This document shows positions 47,993 through 60,934 of a DNA stretch of 64,000 bases, piece after piece. The notes beneath the pieces are model-generated. The model worked only from the letters and a program-made list of their open reading frames with translations, searched no databases and was not told the DNA's origin. How positions within the stretch are numbered: position 1 is the first letter of the stretch; every line of letters begins with the position of its first letter. The stretch spans positions 1,137,501-1,201,500 of the forward strand of contig JALDNG010000040.1 in assembly GCA_024349245.1 (NCBI GenBank), in the 5' to 3' direction. This stretch comes from Neodontobutis hainanensis. Its lineage: Eukaryota; Chordata; Actinopteri; Gobiiformes; Odontobutidae. The translations under genes and the position numbers were made by a program.

Positions 47993-49340
47993 TCACACTT
48001 TTTTAGGAGGAGGAGCCAGTTTGATGATCTCATCTTCGGAGGGCTGGCGGATGATGTCTGTCAGGGGCGGGGTTAGAGAAAATACAATTACAATACATCA
48101 TAAAATTAAAGTTAACTTATACTGAATACAATTACATTTATTACGGCCAAGAAACTCTATAGTCAACATCAAATATATATATCTGTTAAAGAGTATTGAC
48201 ATGTCCCAAAAACAGAGAACACTTTTTTAGAATCCTTTTCCTTTTTATCCAATCAGAAGAGAGAACTCCTTAAATAGGCAGTGGTGGTGTAACTATTGTG
48301 ATGGTGAAAACTAGCAGCAGATGGATGTTTAGTAGCTCAGTAGGCTAGGTTGGTCATCAGTGGCTGACTTTATTGGATGTACTTGTTTGAGGTTGACGTT
48401 CTCTCAATTTCTGCTCTGGTTTAATGTGAAATAAAAAAACACTGCAAAAACTAATACAATTCATTTACAAAATAAATCAAATGAAAATCAATAACTCAAC
48501 TGTTTTTGTAAAATAAAGAAACAACGTATAGGATTTAATTTACCATGTTTTAATTTAGCGTAAGCATTTATCATTACAATAGTGTCAATCAGTTAGAGAC
48601 CAGTCGATGTAATTATTCACTAAAAGCTACTCAAACAGTTATAGATTTGAGTTTTGAGCAAATAAAGAGGAGCATAAGAACCAGGCATATTGTGTGAACC
48701 TCTAGTCAAGTCAGAAGTGGTATCATAGCCCCAATTTTCTCAGCTTTGTGTCTAAAAAAAACATTCATGGTTGTTTGTGGAAACTCTTTGTTGCCTAACC
48801 TCTTTTGGCAAAACTAAGTCATACGACAAAACAAAGACAAACATTTACCTTGTCTTTTTGTGAGTCGCTAAAATAATTGGACATACTGAACTATGTTTAA
48901 CTTGGAAGCAGTGTTACCTTTGTATTTCTTCGCTGACGGGATGCGTGTGAGTTTGGTGTCGATCTCGTCGTCCTCGGAGATCTTCAGAACCGTGGTGCGG
49001 TACTCGATGACCCTCGTCAGCAGGTCGGGTCGTCGTGAGATCTCGAAAATGTGCTCGATGTAAGAAAGATTATCTGTGTAAAAGAGACAATCTGTTCACA
49101 AAGTACAGCTAACCTAAAAGGCAACTTAGTCAAGAAGAAGTAAGTAAATGAAAAAAGATTCGGCTCACCTTGTGCGAGCTTGTCGTTCTTCTCCAGGTAA
49201 CTGAACCACTCTTTGGAGGATGTGATGTTGTTACTCTGATCCTCGGGGATGTCCTCTTTGCAAGCCGACTTCAGCTGCTCCAAGTCCTCGTTGGTGATGT
49301 TTTCGGACAGGTCGCTGAGCAGAGAGCTGTACTCCGCCAT
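47993..49340 (-). CDS. pea15: Astrocytic phosphoprotein PEA-15 (death-effector-domain adaptor)
   Basis: Three coding exons on the minus strand: 49340-49169, 49073-48918, 48057-47993; phases agree and give 130 aa, the exact length of human PEA15. The start MAEYSSLLSDLSENITNEDL, then EQLKSACKEDIPED and DNLSYIEHIFEISRRPDLL, form the death effector domain (about residues 1-80), including the ERK-docking face. The C-terminal tail LTRIPSAKKYKDIIRQPSED ends KLAPPPKKV; it holds Ser104 (LTRIPSAKK, PKC) and Ser116 (IRQPSED, CaMKII/Akt) contexts of the mammalian protein. PEA-15 holds ERK1/2 in the cytoplasm and modulates FADD/caspase-8 death signalling. An acceptor (TGTGTCCAG) just before the ATG shows a separate upstream 5' UTR exon, which I could not place. 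Introns are 95 and 860 bp. Confidence 0.95.
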
Positions 49341-49343
49341 GGT

Positions 49344-51537
49344 CTGGACACAAACGGTAAGATATACTGAGAAAAAGATTAACCAAGAACCAAATCCAAA
49401 AGGTTACATTTTTCCAGCAGCCTACTCCTTTGAATAAAACAGAGAAGATTCAAGGTAATGTTAATGACAAAAGCATACAGTCAATGTGGGATGAAAACAT
49501 GCACAAAGGAAAGTAACTGAGCTACTCAAACTGGGAAAGAAGAAAGTGATCTGAGCAAGAAGGAAACCATAAATTTCCCAAACTTTGACAAACCTTTAAT
49601 GCTTTGAGCCAATTGTTTCCATCCCAATCTCTTTATACACTCAGAATAAAAAATGGAAACCACATTCACATTCTGCATCTGGTTGCTTTTAAAGGTATTC
49701 TTCTTAATTTTTTCTAAATCTAAAAATGTAACTGTACGTCTATGTATCTCTAAAGCATGAGTTTTGTGTTGTAGGCCATTTGTCTTAAAAACGTTAACCA
49801 TAAACCTGAGCAAATCTTTATGGTCAGATGTTGTAGACTTGAATATGACCAGGCCTGCTGTGTTGGGAGTTAAGTTTTGGTTTCTCGGTTTGAACTCGGT
49901 TGGAGAGCACGCAAAACATAATCATACTGACACTTTACCAGCTGTCTTCTTGAGTCGTACTATTGCCTTCACTCAAAGAGGTTTCAAACCACAAAGAGAC
50001 GTCAACTACAAACAAGCGATGTGAGGAAAAATGTCTTGGAGTCAGCCTTCATTTTAGCCTCAAACTATTTCCTACAACCTGCAAAAGTTATTGTATAAAC
50101 TTTCTATTCACCTCTCCTGGTTAAACATGATGAATTTTAATCCTTCTCAATCATATTTCTAGGAGCCAGCCCTCAATTTTTACATTGAAATCCCATGGTC
50201 CATTAATTTCTACAAGTCGCATGATCTTTTCCCATATTTCCATCTTTCTACAACACAGCACCGAATAAGCATCTCTTCACACAAACTGGTCTTTTAATCT
50301 CTTTCTATGTCACACCCCCAACTCCCGGCATCTGGCGAGAAGCTGTGTGCAGTGCATGATGGGAAACTGGCACGCTCCTCCGTCTGCCTTTTGATCCCCT
50401 CGGTCTCATGGCAGATGAACACGATGCACAGAAGAGCAGCGTGATGAGAGCCGTGACCTAAATAGGACGGTTGTTACAGGGAGCCGCCACCAGAGGGAGA
50501 CCTATATCTACTGAGATTTAACCACAGATTTGTTTAAGACACATGAGCTGCACTTTATTGGCATAACTTTGGCCTGTTTTTGAAAACAGTTGGGTGGATT
50601 TTGTTTTTTTCATATCTGTTATTTACAAGAGATATAAAAGATACATGGAAAGCAGAAGCTTACAATAACATTGAAACAATGAAACTCAAGGATACGACAG
50701 CAAGACTTGCAATAGTTTATATTTTCTTGGTCATAATGACAGTTCTCAAAATAATCTATGTCTGTTTGCCTCACTCTACAAAACTTTAGGACATAAAACT
50801 GCAAACTCAGAGTTTTGGTGCACTTCTCATTTTGAGGAAAGTATTTTTGGGGAAAGTTAATGCCATACTATAAGTTACTGGTCAAAATCACTGTAAATCC
50901 CTCTTTTTGTTTTTGGGAGAAGTTTCAACATTAACACTATTTAGAGTCAGTAAGATATAATTGAGGAAGACACAAAACGCATCTCATATGTATTTGTCTA
51001 ATACATAACACATTACAGAAATCTTCAACCTTAAATTGAGCAGGCATGTATCTAAATCAATAGAGCCCCATGAATACATGGAAAACAACCTCATATTAAT
51101 AATAAATTGGTATATTAGGTTCAAATACTTAATCCAGGGTCAGATTTATGCTCATTTCAAACATGTTCAAGGTCCTGTTTCAAGCTTTTCCAGCACCTTA
51201 CATGTTCCAGGAAATGGCATTTATAGTGAAAATGTGGAATAAAACTTAACTGGTCCATCTACCACATTTCAGAAGTGCAGAAAATGTTTTTACTTGGTAT
51301 CAACCTTGAATAGACAACAGCAAATTTAAGTAAGGCTTTCCAGTTTTAATGAGAACCCCAGGCGATAATCAGAGTCAGATTCAAGCCTTATTGTGATCGA
51401 CTCCCTCGGGCTGATTCGAGGTCAGCTCTGTTTTTGTCCCAGCGTTAATCGCTAATGCTGCCATTTCTTTTGGTCTCATCTGATCCCGGCCGCGAGCCAC
51501 AAGTACAAAGATGACAGAGCGTTTTCATTGTGACAGT

Positions 51538-51568
<31 letters not shown>

Positions 51569-53600
51569 TCTAACCTTAAACGACACACTCATCTCTTCCT
51601 GAAGCAGCTCAATCGACAGAGCTCAGTGTGAGTGTGTCTACCTACAACCCGGGCTATGTTTGGAACTAAAATTGGATTTCTTTTTTTAGTCAAAGATGTC
51701 CCTGATATGATTACTTTCAAGTCTCAAGGTTACTTTAATATGTAGTGTCTTCTTGAACAGGAAACAGCTGATTCATGGCAATATCTGGGCGGTTATTAAA
51801 AAACAAAACAAACAAATAAAAACACGCCCTTTAATATGTTTTGCTTAAAAGGTGTCTCCAAAACTCCTTAAGGAACAAACTGCACTCTTTAATTCCTTTC
51901 AATTGACTCAGCAGCCTCTGACCTAACACTGGATTACACTTACACAAGTATTTTATTTATAATTTCACAATATATCTCTGACACAGCAACAAATGCTCTC
52001 ACAACTCCACCAGAGCTCTAAACCAAAATACATCCACAGTCATTGAATGGAAAGATTATGAGGTTTAACTGATTTAAACGGGCTTTGAAATGGATTAGGA
52101 TTTGAAATGTAGGCTGTAAGTATTAAACTTGTAATTTGTCCCGAAAAACAGGATCGGGGGTTTGAAGTAATGTTTAATGTTGTTAAAGTACTTATGCTCA
52201 TCACTGAAAAACAATAAAACTTTGTGAATTAAACAGAGAAGCCTTTAGACATCAGACAGGGATTTATGTTTTTTTTTTTCTGGAATGCGTGTACACAAAT
52301 CTGAAATTAAACAAAAACACAGCATGTGTGCAGGAGGCTCAGTTTTTGTGTGTGGACGGGGTACAAGGTTTTATCATATTAAACACAATGCTAATGTTTA
52401 TTTTTGCACATTTTTTACTTGGAGAATAAGAGGGAATTTAAAACCATAGTTACAATAGACGTATTATAGTTTACAGATGAAATAAAACTCTATAACTCTA
52501 AAAATGAGAAGTGTTGAGTCACTAAATGTTACATGACGTTGGCTGGAAATTACTTTTTAAAAACATTTTGGGACCAACGGTGACACGGACAATAACTGTG
52601 AAATAAAACTAACAAAGCCATGAAACCAAACTTGATTAACTTTTTCATTTTCTCTTATCTAAATAGGCTAAAAGGTTGGGTGCAATTAAAGTGCTTCTCA
52701 CAGATCTGGACTGAAGTCTCACACTAATGTCTGCAGTGTGAACGCAGCCTTTGTGAACCGACTAAAAGCCTGTTTGCGTGGATTTGCGCTCAAGTGTCTG
52801 TGTTTGGAGCCGACTAAAAAGAATGAATGTGTGTCTGTCGTGCCGGTGCCTCTCTCGACCCAGGTCGCCCTCACCGCTCTTTCTGCTTTGCACCACAATG
52901 GCCCGGCGCTGCTTTTGTATAATTTTAGAGAACGGGGGGACAAACACAACAATGGATGGAGTGGCTACATTTAGTATTTGTATCCCACCACTTCCCTTTA
53001 TTCCGCCACTTTTAACTCTTTACAAACTGCAAAGCACATCAATTAAGGTCATTTTTAACTTCCAAGGCCAAAACCGAGTGGCATGGTTTATATTTAGCCA
53101 AATCCTTGTCACAGATAATGGTCTAAATTTTGCCGCGGCGGCTGCACCCCCCCCTTATGTCTCTGGGACGAGCCTGACACTGCGATCCTACATAGAGAGC
53201 CAGTGTGCTGCACATTCTCATGAACACAAACATGCTTTTGTCTCAGCGTTCCTTCTTTCACAGCGGTCTGTGTGAGAGTCTGTGGGTATGAGAGCGAGGA
53301 AAAGAGTGCCGGGACACAAAACCTGATACAGCTGTATGTCAGTGTCACTTTTTATAATGTGCTCAAAGTTCATTAATAACATCTATGTCGCACTGAAAAG
53401 GTGGGGATAATGTAATATGACATTTAGCATCCAGCACAAATTTAGGTTTTGAAAAGCCAATAGAAAAATGCAAATTAGCTGTGATTTATCTTTGTGTGAC
53501 ATTAGAGACCTATGATTTATATTTTTCACATTTCAGAACATTTCTACTGCCACCTAGAAACATGGCCCAGGATTAAAATCAGGCAGAGTGGCTCATCAGT
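49344..53600. other. Upstream region of pea15 and intergenic DNA
   Basis: The 5' exon and promoter of pea15 should lie here on the minus strand, possibly near 50340-50480 where GC content rises, but no clear element was found. A (TG)n microsatellite is at 51536-51563. Frames across 52740-53275 overlap on both strands and look non-coding; some of this may be conserved non-coding sequence. Confidence 0.35.
51536..51563. repeat. (TG)n microsatellite
   Basis: Uninterrupted TG run of about 28 bp in intergenic DNA. Confidence 0.9.
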
Positions 53601-53607
53601 CTAAACT

Positions 53608-53912
53608 GTGAAAAAAATCAATGACAGTATATACCATGGACAACTTACGCCCATTGGTCCTTTATTCACCGACATTGTCCTTATGAAAGGGCTTACAACC
53701 GGTCTTTTTGGCTTTTACTGCATAGTACAATAGTTTTCTGATAGAATAAACGGACATATTAATGAAAACTTCACCCCCCCAGAGTTGTCACATAGTAAAA
53801 ACTTAGCTCTAGAGACGGGAGCCATCTTTTGTACCAGGCTGTAAACATGATTTTTACACCCGTAAAGTCGCCATTGGGTTTCTCCTTATACAGTATTTCC
53901 GCTTTTGGAGCC
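53608..53912. repeat. Dispersed repeat, second copy of 1459-1756
   Basis: It shares ATGGACAACTT, CATTGGTCC, AAAACTTAGCTCTAGAGAC, GCCATCTTTTGTACCAGGC and TTTGGAGCCTG with the insert in the minus 7TM intron, in the same orientation. No coding capacity; family unknown. Confidence 0.7.
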
Positions 53913-55602
53913 TGGTTACTAGTTTTTGTCTATATCTGTTCATCCATATTAGTTTTGTTTGTGAGAATATGACACAATGTACACACTGTTGTGTAAACGT
54001 CTATGAAAGCTTATACCACAGACTGCCAAAACACCAGCGGCGTTACCGTGGAGACCAGGCCTGGCTTTTTCTTTGGAGACGGTTACCTAGCGACAGGGCA
54101 GAGACCCCAACAGCCACCTTCACAACAAAAGACCCTATGGACATAATCATTATATACAAGACAGTGCACTTGGTAAATAGTTTAGTTCATAAACTGTGGA
54201 CGGTTTACTGATGTGAGGTATTTGTCAGTGTTTTCACAACTTTATGTAAAACAGCCATTGATTACTATTAAAATTAACACTTTGCCAGATTAAGAATGAT
54301 TTTTATCACTGTTTTTTTTTATTATTTCAAAACAGTGGCAGATATGAAAAATAGTCACAAATTATTGCACAAAGAAAATTAGCTGAAGTTTTAGTCACAG
54401 GGGAATGATATGTGTGGTGCAAGACACAGGAGTAACTAATCATTAGCCGACAACAACATCAACTTGTGTCACATCAAAGACTTGGAAGTTTTTTTGCTGT
54501 AGAAAAAAATAGTTTTTGTGTTTTTAATGCCACCTAAAAACATGGCCCTGGATTTAAATCAGGCAGACTTTTAATGAATGCCATCGATAAATGGATTTTG
54601 TATCTATTGATCTATTTCCACTGGGTTTGTTCATTAACATCATGTCCCTTTAGGGCTACCGTAGGTGCTCACAGACTGTAGAAAAGATCTTAGTATAACA
54701 TGGCATATGATCTCACTTTTACTGAAAAATTAAAACAAAATAAGTCATAAAAGGGTAATGAAAAATAGTTCTGACATCATGAAATTGTTCAAAGCGTCAC
54801 AAACAATCAATAAAACGTTTCATATTCATGTCTTTTTCCTGGATTTGACTGTGGTTTGTACATCTATAAAGCCTGTAAGATTATTCTAGAATATTTGGTC
54901 TTCTGCCAGTGCACTTCTCCAAACACAGCGACACAAAGCCAACTGGACTTTCACCATGGCAACCGAACCACCGCGACGATGGCAGCTACCGTTGCTCCGA
55001 CAGAGGTCTTCGAAGTGACTTTGTCGTTGTTTTTCCAATTAAATATATTCAAATCTTGCCTCCCTTTTCTCCGCACAGACCGATTCTTCTTCTGTCTTTA
55101 AGCCGTCAGTGTTTTACTAGTTCTTCGCTCGATCACATTAGATTTCCCAAGGGCCACAAAAAACTATTCCTTTGTCTCAGAAGGGTTGACAATTTATTTT
55201 AAAAACTGCTCCATCCAACGGTTTGAGTGCATATTGTGCCAGACAGCACTGACTTTACAGACACTGTACAATTTCAATACAATTATTACCTTTTGTCATC
55301 AAAGCGTAACATCCAAGACTTTTCAGATATTGTTTCAAAGCTTGATTTTAAAGTCTATTAATACAATTGAAAAACAAAGCAGGGGTGAGACCCAACGTTT
55401 GACTCAAAGTTGTGTCTGTAAGTTCACACTTTGACCTCTTCATTTGGACAGTTTTCTATGCAACATACCACATCCAAAATATGAAGTTGGACAGTTTACA
55501 GCAAACAATTGAATACTACAAATTTGCAACAAAACAAAGGTGAAAATAACCTGTTAAAAACACACTACATGAAATGTATTGGTTTAGGCACAAAGGCAAG
55601 GC

Positions 55603-56735
55603 CATCCATCCATCCATCTTCTACCGCTTATCCGGGGCCGGGTCGCGGGCCAGAAGTCTAAGCAGAGACACCCAGACTTCACTCTTCCCAGACACCTCCT
55701 CCAGCTCTTCCGGGGGGATACCGAGGTGTTCCCAGACCAGCCCAGAGACATAGTCCTTCCAGCGTGTCCTAGGTCTACCCTGGGGTCTCCTCCCGGTGGG
55801 ACATGCCCGAAACACCTCCCTAGGGAGGCATCCAGGAGTCATCTGAAACAGATGCCTGAGCTACCTCTACACGGCTCTACTTTGAGCTCCTCCCGAGCTC
55901 CTCACCCTATCTCTAAGGGGGCGCCCTGCCACTCTGCAGAGAAAGCTCATTCCAGTATCCGGGATCTTGTTCTTTCGTTCATGACCCAAAGCCCATGACC
56001 ATAGGTGAGAGTAGGAACGTAGATCGACTGGTAAATCGAGAGCTTTGGCTTACAGCTCAGCTCCTTCTTCACCACGACAGACCGGTACATCGACCGCATT
56101 ACTGCAGAAGCTGCACCGATCGGTCTGTCAATCTCACTCGCCTTCCTTTCCTCACTCGTGAACAAGACCCCAAGATACTTGAACTCCTCCACTTGAGGCA
56201 GGAGCTCTCCACCACCCTTTTCCAACTTAGAACCATTGTCTCAGACTTGGAGTTCGCGGCCCACGTGGCGATGATGTCCTCCAGTAGAACAACAGAGTCC
56301 ACGGTTGGAGCACTTTCCAGCACCCCGGGTACTCTGCACTGTCATTTGGCCCGTAAGCATAAACAACAATGAGAGACCTATCCCGACCCGAAGGCACAGG
56401 GAATATTCTCTTTCTTGTTTACCAGGGTGAACTCCAACACACGGCTGAGCTGGGGGGCTGTGAGCAAGCCCACACCAACCCGCCGCCTCTCACCGCAGGC
56501 AACTCCAGAGTAGTGGAGAGTCCAGCCTCTCTCTGGGTTCCAGAGCACAAGCAGTATGTGGAGATGAGCATGACTATCTCTTGTTGGTATCCCTTTACCT
56601 CTCAACCTCCCGCACAAGCTCAGGCTCCTTCTCCGCCAGCAAGGTGACAGCCCATGTCCCTAGCACCAGATACTGTGTCCGGGGATTGGGTCGCAGAGGC
56701 CCCTGCCTTTGACTGCCGCCCAATTCCCATTGCAC
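55603..56735 (-). mobile_element. Non-LTR retrotransposon fragment (degenerate ORF2)
   Basis: On the minus strand it encodes VEEFKYLGVLFTSEERK, YVPTLTYGHGLWVMNERTRS and PTGRRPQGRPRTRWKDYVS, with WEHLGIPPEELEEV; these blocks are abundant in teleost LINE ORF2 proteins downstream of the RT. The 3' end is a (GGAT)n tract, seen as CCATCCATCCATCC at 55603. Frameshifts and stops break it. I cannot assign the clade safely. Confidence 0.72.
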
Positions 56736-56749
56736 CGACCCCTTATGTA

Positions 56750-56945
56750 CTTCAAGTATTTAAGCTTTGATCCTCTTGCACTTTGGTCCCATCTGGTTGC
56801 CAGTTATGTACCCTCTCCTTTGTTGGATGTTTATGTTTTATGTTGTTTATATGTTTTTATATGTCTGTCTATGCAGCAGTACCCTGTCTCTAAACCAAAT
56901 TTCTCCCAAGGGAGACGAATAAACGAACTTGAACTTGAACTTACA
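56750..56945 (+). mobile_element. L2-like LINE 3' end
   Basis: It ends in CCAAATTTCTCCCAAGGGAG, then AATAAACGAACTTGAACTTG repeats, the usual 3' terminus of fish L2-type elements. It abuts the preceding LINE fragment in opposite orientation. Confidence 0.55.
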
Positions 56946-57004
56946 GTTCCCTTCTGCAGTTGGTGGGCCAACAGGAGGTAGACCTAGTTCTTCCTGTCAA
57001 AGCC

Positions 57005-57510
57005 TCTAGTAAACAATTCATGTCTCTGTCTGTCAAGCATAGAATGCAAATATTAGAAGAGTAAATGAAACAAAATCTGGGCGATGCTGAAGTCAGATAA
57101 CGAAAGGCTATTTGTACACAGATCCCAGTTCTAAGGAAGACAGCAGTCGTGCAGAACAACCGTGTTTTTCCAAGATCAGCACCTCAGACTGAGACTGAAG
57201 CAATAACCAATGACTGTTATGGCGGTGTTTGAGTTCAGTTATAGCCTTATTATTAATAATACAACATGTTTTTGTCTTTTATAGGTGGGGAACGATATCA
57301 ACTCCAGGGCTAAGTTCCTTTTTGTCACGGTCAATGCGCAACTCTTTAAATCAAATGTTTCTCCTTCTTCCTGCTGCAACATTACTCAAGGAATGAAGCA
57401 ACAAGTAAAACTGTGGAGAGGCCTTGTGTCTTATAAAAGAGCAGACTGAGTGGATTTGGAAAGATGCTTTTACCTTTTCAAAATTGATTAAAACGCTCAA
57501 GCCTAGGTAG
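57005..57510 (+). pseudogene. Internally deleted tandem copy of the secreted lectin gene (5' flank joined to last intron, exon and 3' UTR)
   Basis: 57020-57205 matches the 5' flank of the intact lectin gene (57766-57975: GTCTGTCAAGCAT, GTACACAGATCCC, GATCAGCACCTCAGACT), without its TATA box. From about 57207 the sequence matches the last intron, last exon and 3' UTR (59538-59955: TTGTCTTTTATAG, AACGATATCAAC, TGCTGCAACATTACTCAAGG, GGATTTGGAAAGATGCTTTT). All other exons are missing, so one deletion removed the middle of this copy. Confidence 0.72.
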
Positions 57511-57904
57511 TAAGCAGTAGGCATTCCTCACAAGGAGGGGACATTCTGTCACCCCCAGGTCAGACGACAGCTCAGAGAAATATCAAAACCCTTAGAGACC
57601 AAATGCTTATGGCACCACAATAAAATACCAGTGTTTAAAATTATATGTTTGTAGGCAGGTTTGTCTTTAGTAAAATCTGTTTGAAAAGTAGGAAGCACAA
57701 CTAAAGTTCTGAACAAATTAGAGTAGGTCATTAAGAAAGGTTGCCGTCTCGATCCCTCTCCATCGGTCTGTCTGTCAAGCATAAAAAGCCAATATTAAAA
57801 GAATAAATGAAACTGAATCTGGGCGCTGGTGAAGTCAAATAATAAATGGAGACTTGTACACAGATCCCGATTCTATGGAAGTCAGTAGCCGGACAGAACA
57901 AGAG

Positions 57905-58151
57905 TATATAAGATGTGAGTGTTCCTCAGATCAGCACCTCAGACTCAAGGTACTCACTCAGACTGAGACTGAAGCAGGTTTGTACTCACTTCTTTTTTTA
58001 CTGCCTAGCTCTGACAGACATTTTTTGTACTCACTTCTTTTTTTACTGCCTAGCTCTGACAGACATTTATTAACATTTGATGTGTTTTATTCCTAATCTA
58101 AGGTTTTCATCTTTGGACGTCTCCATCATCATCATCATCATCATCTTCATC
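57905..58151 (+). promoter_or_regulatory. Promoter and 5' UTR of the secreted C-type lectin gene
   Basis: TATATAAG is at 57905-57912 and a first non-coding exon probably ends at CTCAAG|GTACTC (57949). A 45-bp stretch (TTTGTACTCACTTC...GACAGACA) is duplicated in tandem at 57979-58068. The acceptor CTAATCTAAG ends at 58102, followed by an (ATC)n run up to the ATG. Confidence 0.55.
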
Positions 58152-59672
58152 ATGAAGTTGCTGGTTTTGTCTCTCTTCGTTTGTGCCGTAATGGCCCTGA
58201 CCACAGGTGCTGTCAGTGAGTATTTGTGCTAAAACTGTACAGAGCTGCTGTTCTCATGTGCAGGTTTTATCATCTTCTGAGTACGTTTGGAAACTCGATT
58301 ATATGGAAGTCGTCCAGAGAAATTAACTCTATAACAAACTTTCATACATCGTTCAAGGTTCAGCAAATAAATAACACATTAACACAACCAAATGTTTTTG
58401 TTGTCAACCTCAGCTGATCCTCCTGGTGAACCATCTCAAATCGAACTGAATGACGGTGAGTGATCATCAAATTCCAATAAATGAGCCAAAAGGTATGGAC
58501 CTTATTTTTTTTTTATTGTGCAGATAAAATTGAACTAGAGTCTCTGACTGAAACTGACACTGAGGCTGAACCTGTCGAAGGTGAGTTTCATGTAGAGTAA
58601 TTTTTATGCAGTTAACTCTGTGAATGATACAAAGGGTTTTGGAGACCTAATATGAAGTTTGTAGTCAAGGATTTCACTTTTGCTCTTTCCTGAGTAAGTC
58701 GTGGCATTTTAAAAACAATCATCAGTTTGCACTATAAATGCAACCTAAACATTTATGATATGAACTTGTGTTTGTTCATGGCCTTCTAGCTGAAAAGGAG
58801 GAATCAGGAGAAAAGGGTAAACAGATGTTGTTCTCATCTTTCTGCAGTAAGAAACCTTACAGCTCAACAACTAACTTTTTTTGTGTGTGTAGTCAAACGT
58901 TCCAATACGAGGTACAACTATGAACAATGGCAGCATTATGCGGGTCATAACTATGTGTTTATTGACTCTCCCAAGCCTTGGTCTTTGGCTCAGGTAACTT
59001 TAGTTCTTTTACATTTTAATGAAGAAAGATGATAGACACTAACAATGTTCTGTGGCTCATTCAGACACACTGCCGGTCCTTGGGTGGACACCTTGCCACC
59101 ATTCACAACAGTGATGAGAATGATTTTCTAAAAGTAATTGCACAAGGAAAACGATTTTGGCTTGGGCTGACTGATGCTCCACTGGTATGTCGTGACCTCC
59201 TCAGTTGTGCTTTTCAGGTCTTTAAATTCAACTCTTCTGGGACATATTTACACTATATTAGATTCCAATAGAAATGGATAACAGTCCCTTTAAAATGTAA
59301 CTCATTTCTTTTAAATCACATCATTATCTATTTGAAATTTTTTTTATTTCCCTTTTTATTTCAAATTGTTTGTGTGAAGCACTTTAAATGCAAACAAATG
59401 TGGTTTGTTTTATTTTTAGGATTGGACCTGGCTCTGGATCAACAGTGAAGATCTCGTCTTTAGCAAATGGTGCCCAGGAGAACCTAACAACACTGGTGGA
59501 GTAGAGCACTGTGTCGAAATGAACTGGAAAAGTAATAACTGTTGTGGCACGGCTTGGGTTTAGATTATTGCCTTATGATTATTAATACAGGTTTTTGTCT
59601 TCTATAGTGGAGGGCTACTGGAACGATCTGAACTGTAAATCTGACCTCCCTTACGTCTGTGAAAGAAAGTAG
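58152..59672 (+). CDS. Secreted mannose-type C-type lectin with acidic propeptide (ladderlectin/type II AFP-like fold)
   Basis: Eight coding exons: 58152-58215, 58414-58455, 58524-58580, 58790-58816, 58893-58993, 59065-59184, 59420-59531, 59608-59672; phases agree, giving 195 aa. A signal peptide (MKLLVLSLFVCAVMALTTGA) is followed by an acidic linker (residues 22-63, over one third Asp/Glu) that ends in a dibasic V-K-R (64-66). This looks like a propeptide cut before the lectin domain. The CTLD (about 75-195) has C100, C168, C183 and C191 at the usual disulfide positions plus an extra C155 (KWCPGEPNN), seen in ladderlectin-like proteins. EPN (158-160) and WND (179-181) predict calcium-dependent binding of mannose-type sugars. 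The 3' UTR is shared with the relic at 57207-57510. Probably a secreted defence or mucosal lectin. Confidence 0.86.
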
Positions 59673-60099
59673 CTCCAAACTCCTGAGCTACAGCAGAGGC
59701 ATAAACTGATGAGAGCACATCTATGAGGTGTATCTTTGGTTTGTGCTCATCTGTCAACGCACGACTCTTTAAATCAAATGTTTTTTCTTTTTCCTGCTGC
59801 AACATTACTCAAGGAATGAAGCGACAAGTAAAACGGTGGAGAGGGGCTGCTCTTAAGGCCTTGTGTCTTATAAAAGAGCAGACTGAATGGATTTGGAAAG
59901 ATGCTTTTGTCTTTACTGTTCTGTCAAAAGTGATTAAAACGCTCAAGCATTCAAACTATGAATCTGACATTTTTTATTACATTTGAACTGAATGAGTTTG
60001 ATTTGTTTTGTGTGATGTCACTAATCAGAGTTTCCCACAGCAGTCTCTAGATAAGATGGCCACCATGACTACCATTCAATACTAAATATATACAGTACT

Positions 60100-60215
60100 T
60101 AGATTTTAAGAGTAAATGAAACTGAATCTGGGCGATGCTTTAGTAAAACAATAAACTGATACAGATCTTGATTCTGTGAAATCTGATCTGGTGACAGAGC
60201 AGGTGTATGACTCGA
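60100..60215 (+). repeat. Third tandem copy of the lectin 5' flank, without exons
   Basis: AGAGTAAATGAAACTGAATC, TGGGCGATGCTTTAGT, CAGATCTTGATTCTGTG and GACAGAGCAGG align with the 5' flanks of the intact gene (57790-57900) and the deleted copy (57060-57150). No lectin exon follows up to 64000. Confidence 0.6.
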
Positions 60216-60934
60216 GCTGTGGAGATGGAAAGCGGGTGTGACTCCTACTCTCTGCCTCGTCTCAAACCCAAGACTCTGTTCAGAGAAAGGTCAAGCTGTA
60301 ATTAATGAGCGCTTTAATGAAGTGAGTGTGTTTGCAGTTCGTGGAGTGAAATATGAAGAGGTCGAGGGAAAAAAAAGAGAAAAAGGTGTATTTACATGAC
60401 TCCTTGGGAAATAAATTAAAGTGGTTTAGAGCAACAGAAAACACCTTTAATGGATGTAAAAAGAAGAAGAAATTGCCATTTATAACTAAGCTAAGTGAAA
60501 AAGTTGGTTGGTTTCCAGTTGGGAGGCGTGTCTACAACAGGAACAAGTCCAAATACGTTGATCCCTTTTGTTATTGACACACCAGTTTCCCAGTCCAATA
60601 ACTCTTATAGAGATACACAACACAGCGAAGAAACTACTAACCTTAAGAGAAGACAGTGCCACTCACTGGCTGGAGTAAACAGTACAATCTCCTTCATAAA
60701 TAACATTAATGAAGCGACCAAGCTCTGCGCCAATTCTGGTTATAGCTCTGATTTGTTTAAGTAACTAAACCTTAACCAACTTTCCACAGCCGTACGTCAT
60801 CAACAAAATGTGCTGCTAACACTTCCTTGGTATTGTACGGTTTGAGTTGGTCTCTTAAAATCTAGACGTGAGTTTATTTCTAGCTATAAACTTGACACTG
60901 GAAATAAATGGAAACAAATAAACTAAAGCAATAA

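Noticed and set aside
52738..53348. Possible gene with frames on both strands (up to 165 codons)
   Set aside because: Overlapping frames on both strands with no motif, no splice structure and low-complexity segments; treated as non-coding.
60353..60764. Lys-rich small frames after the lectin array
   Set aside because: No family resemblance, low complexity, and no supporting splice sites or promoter.
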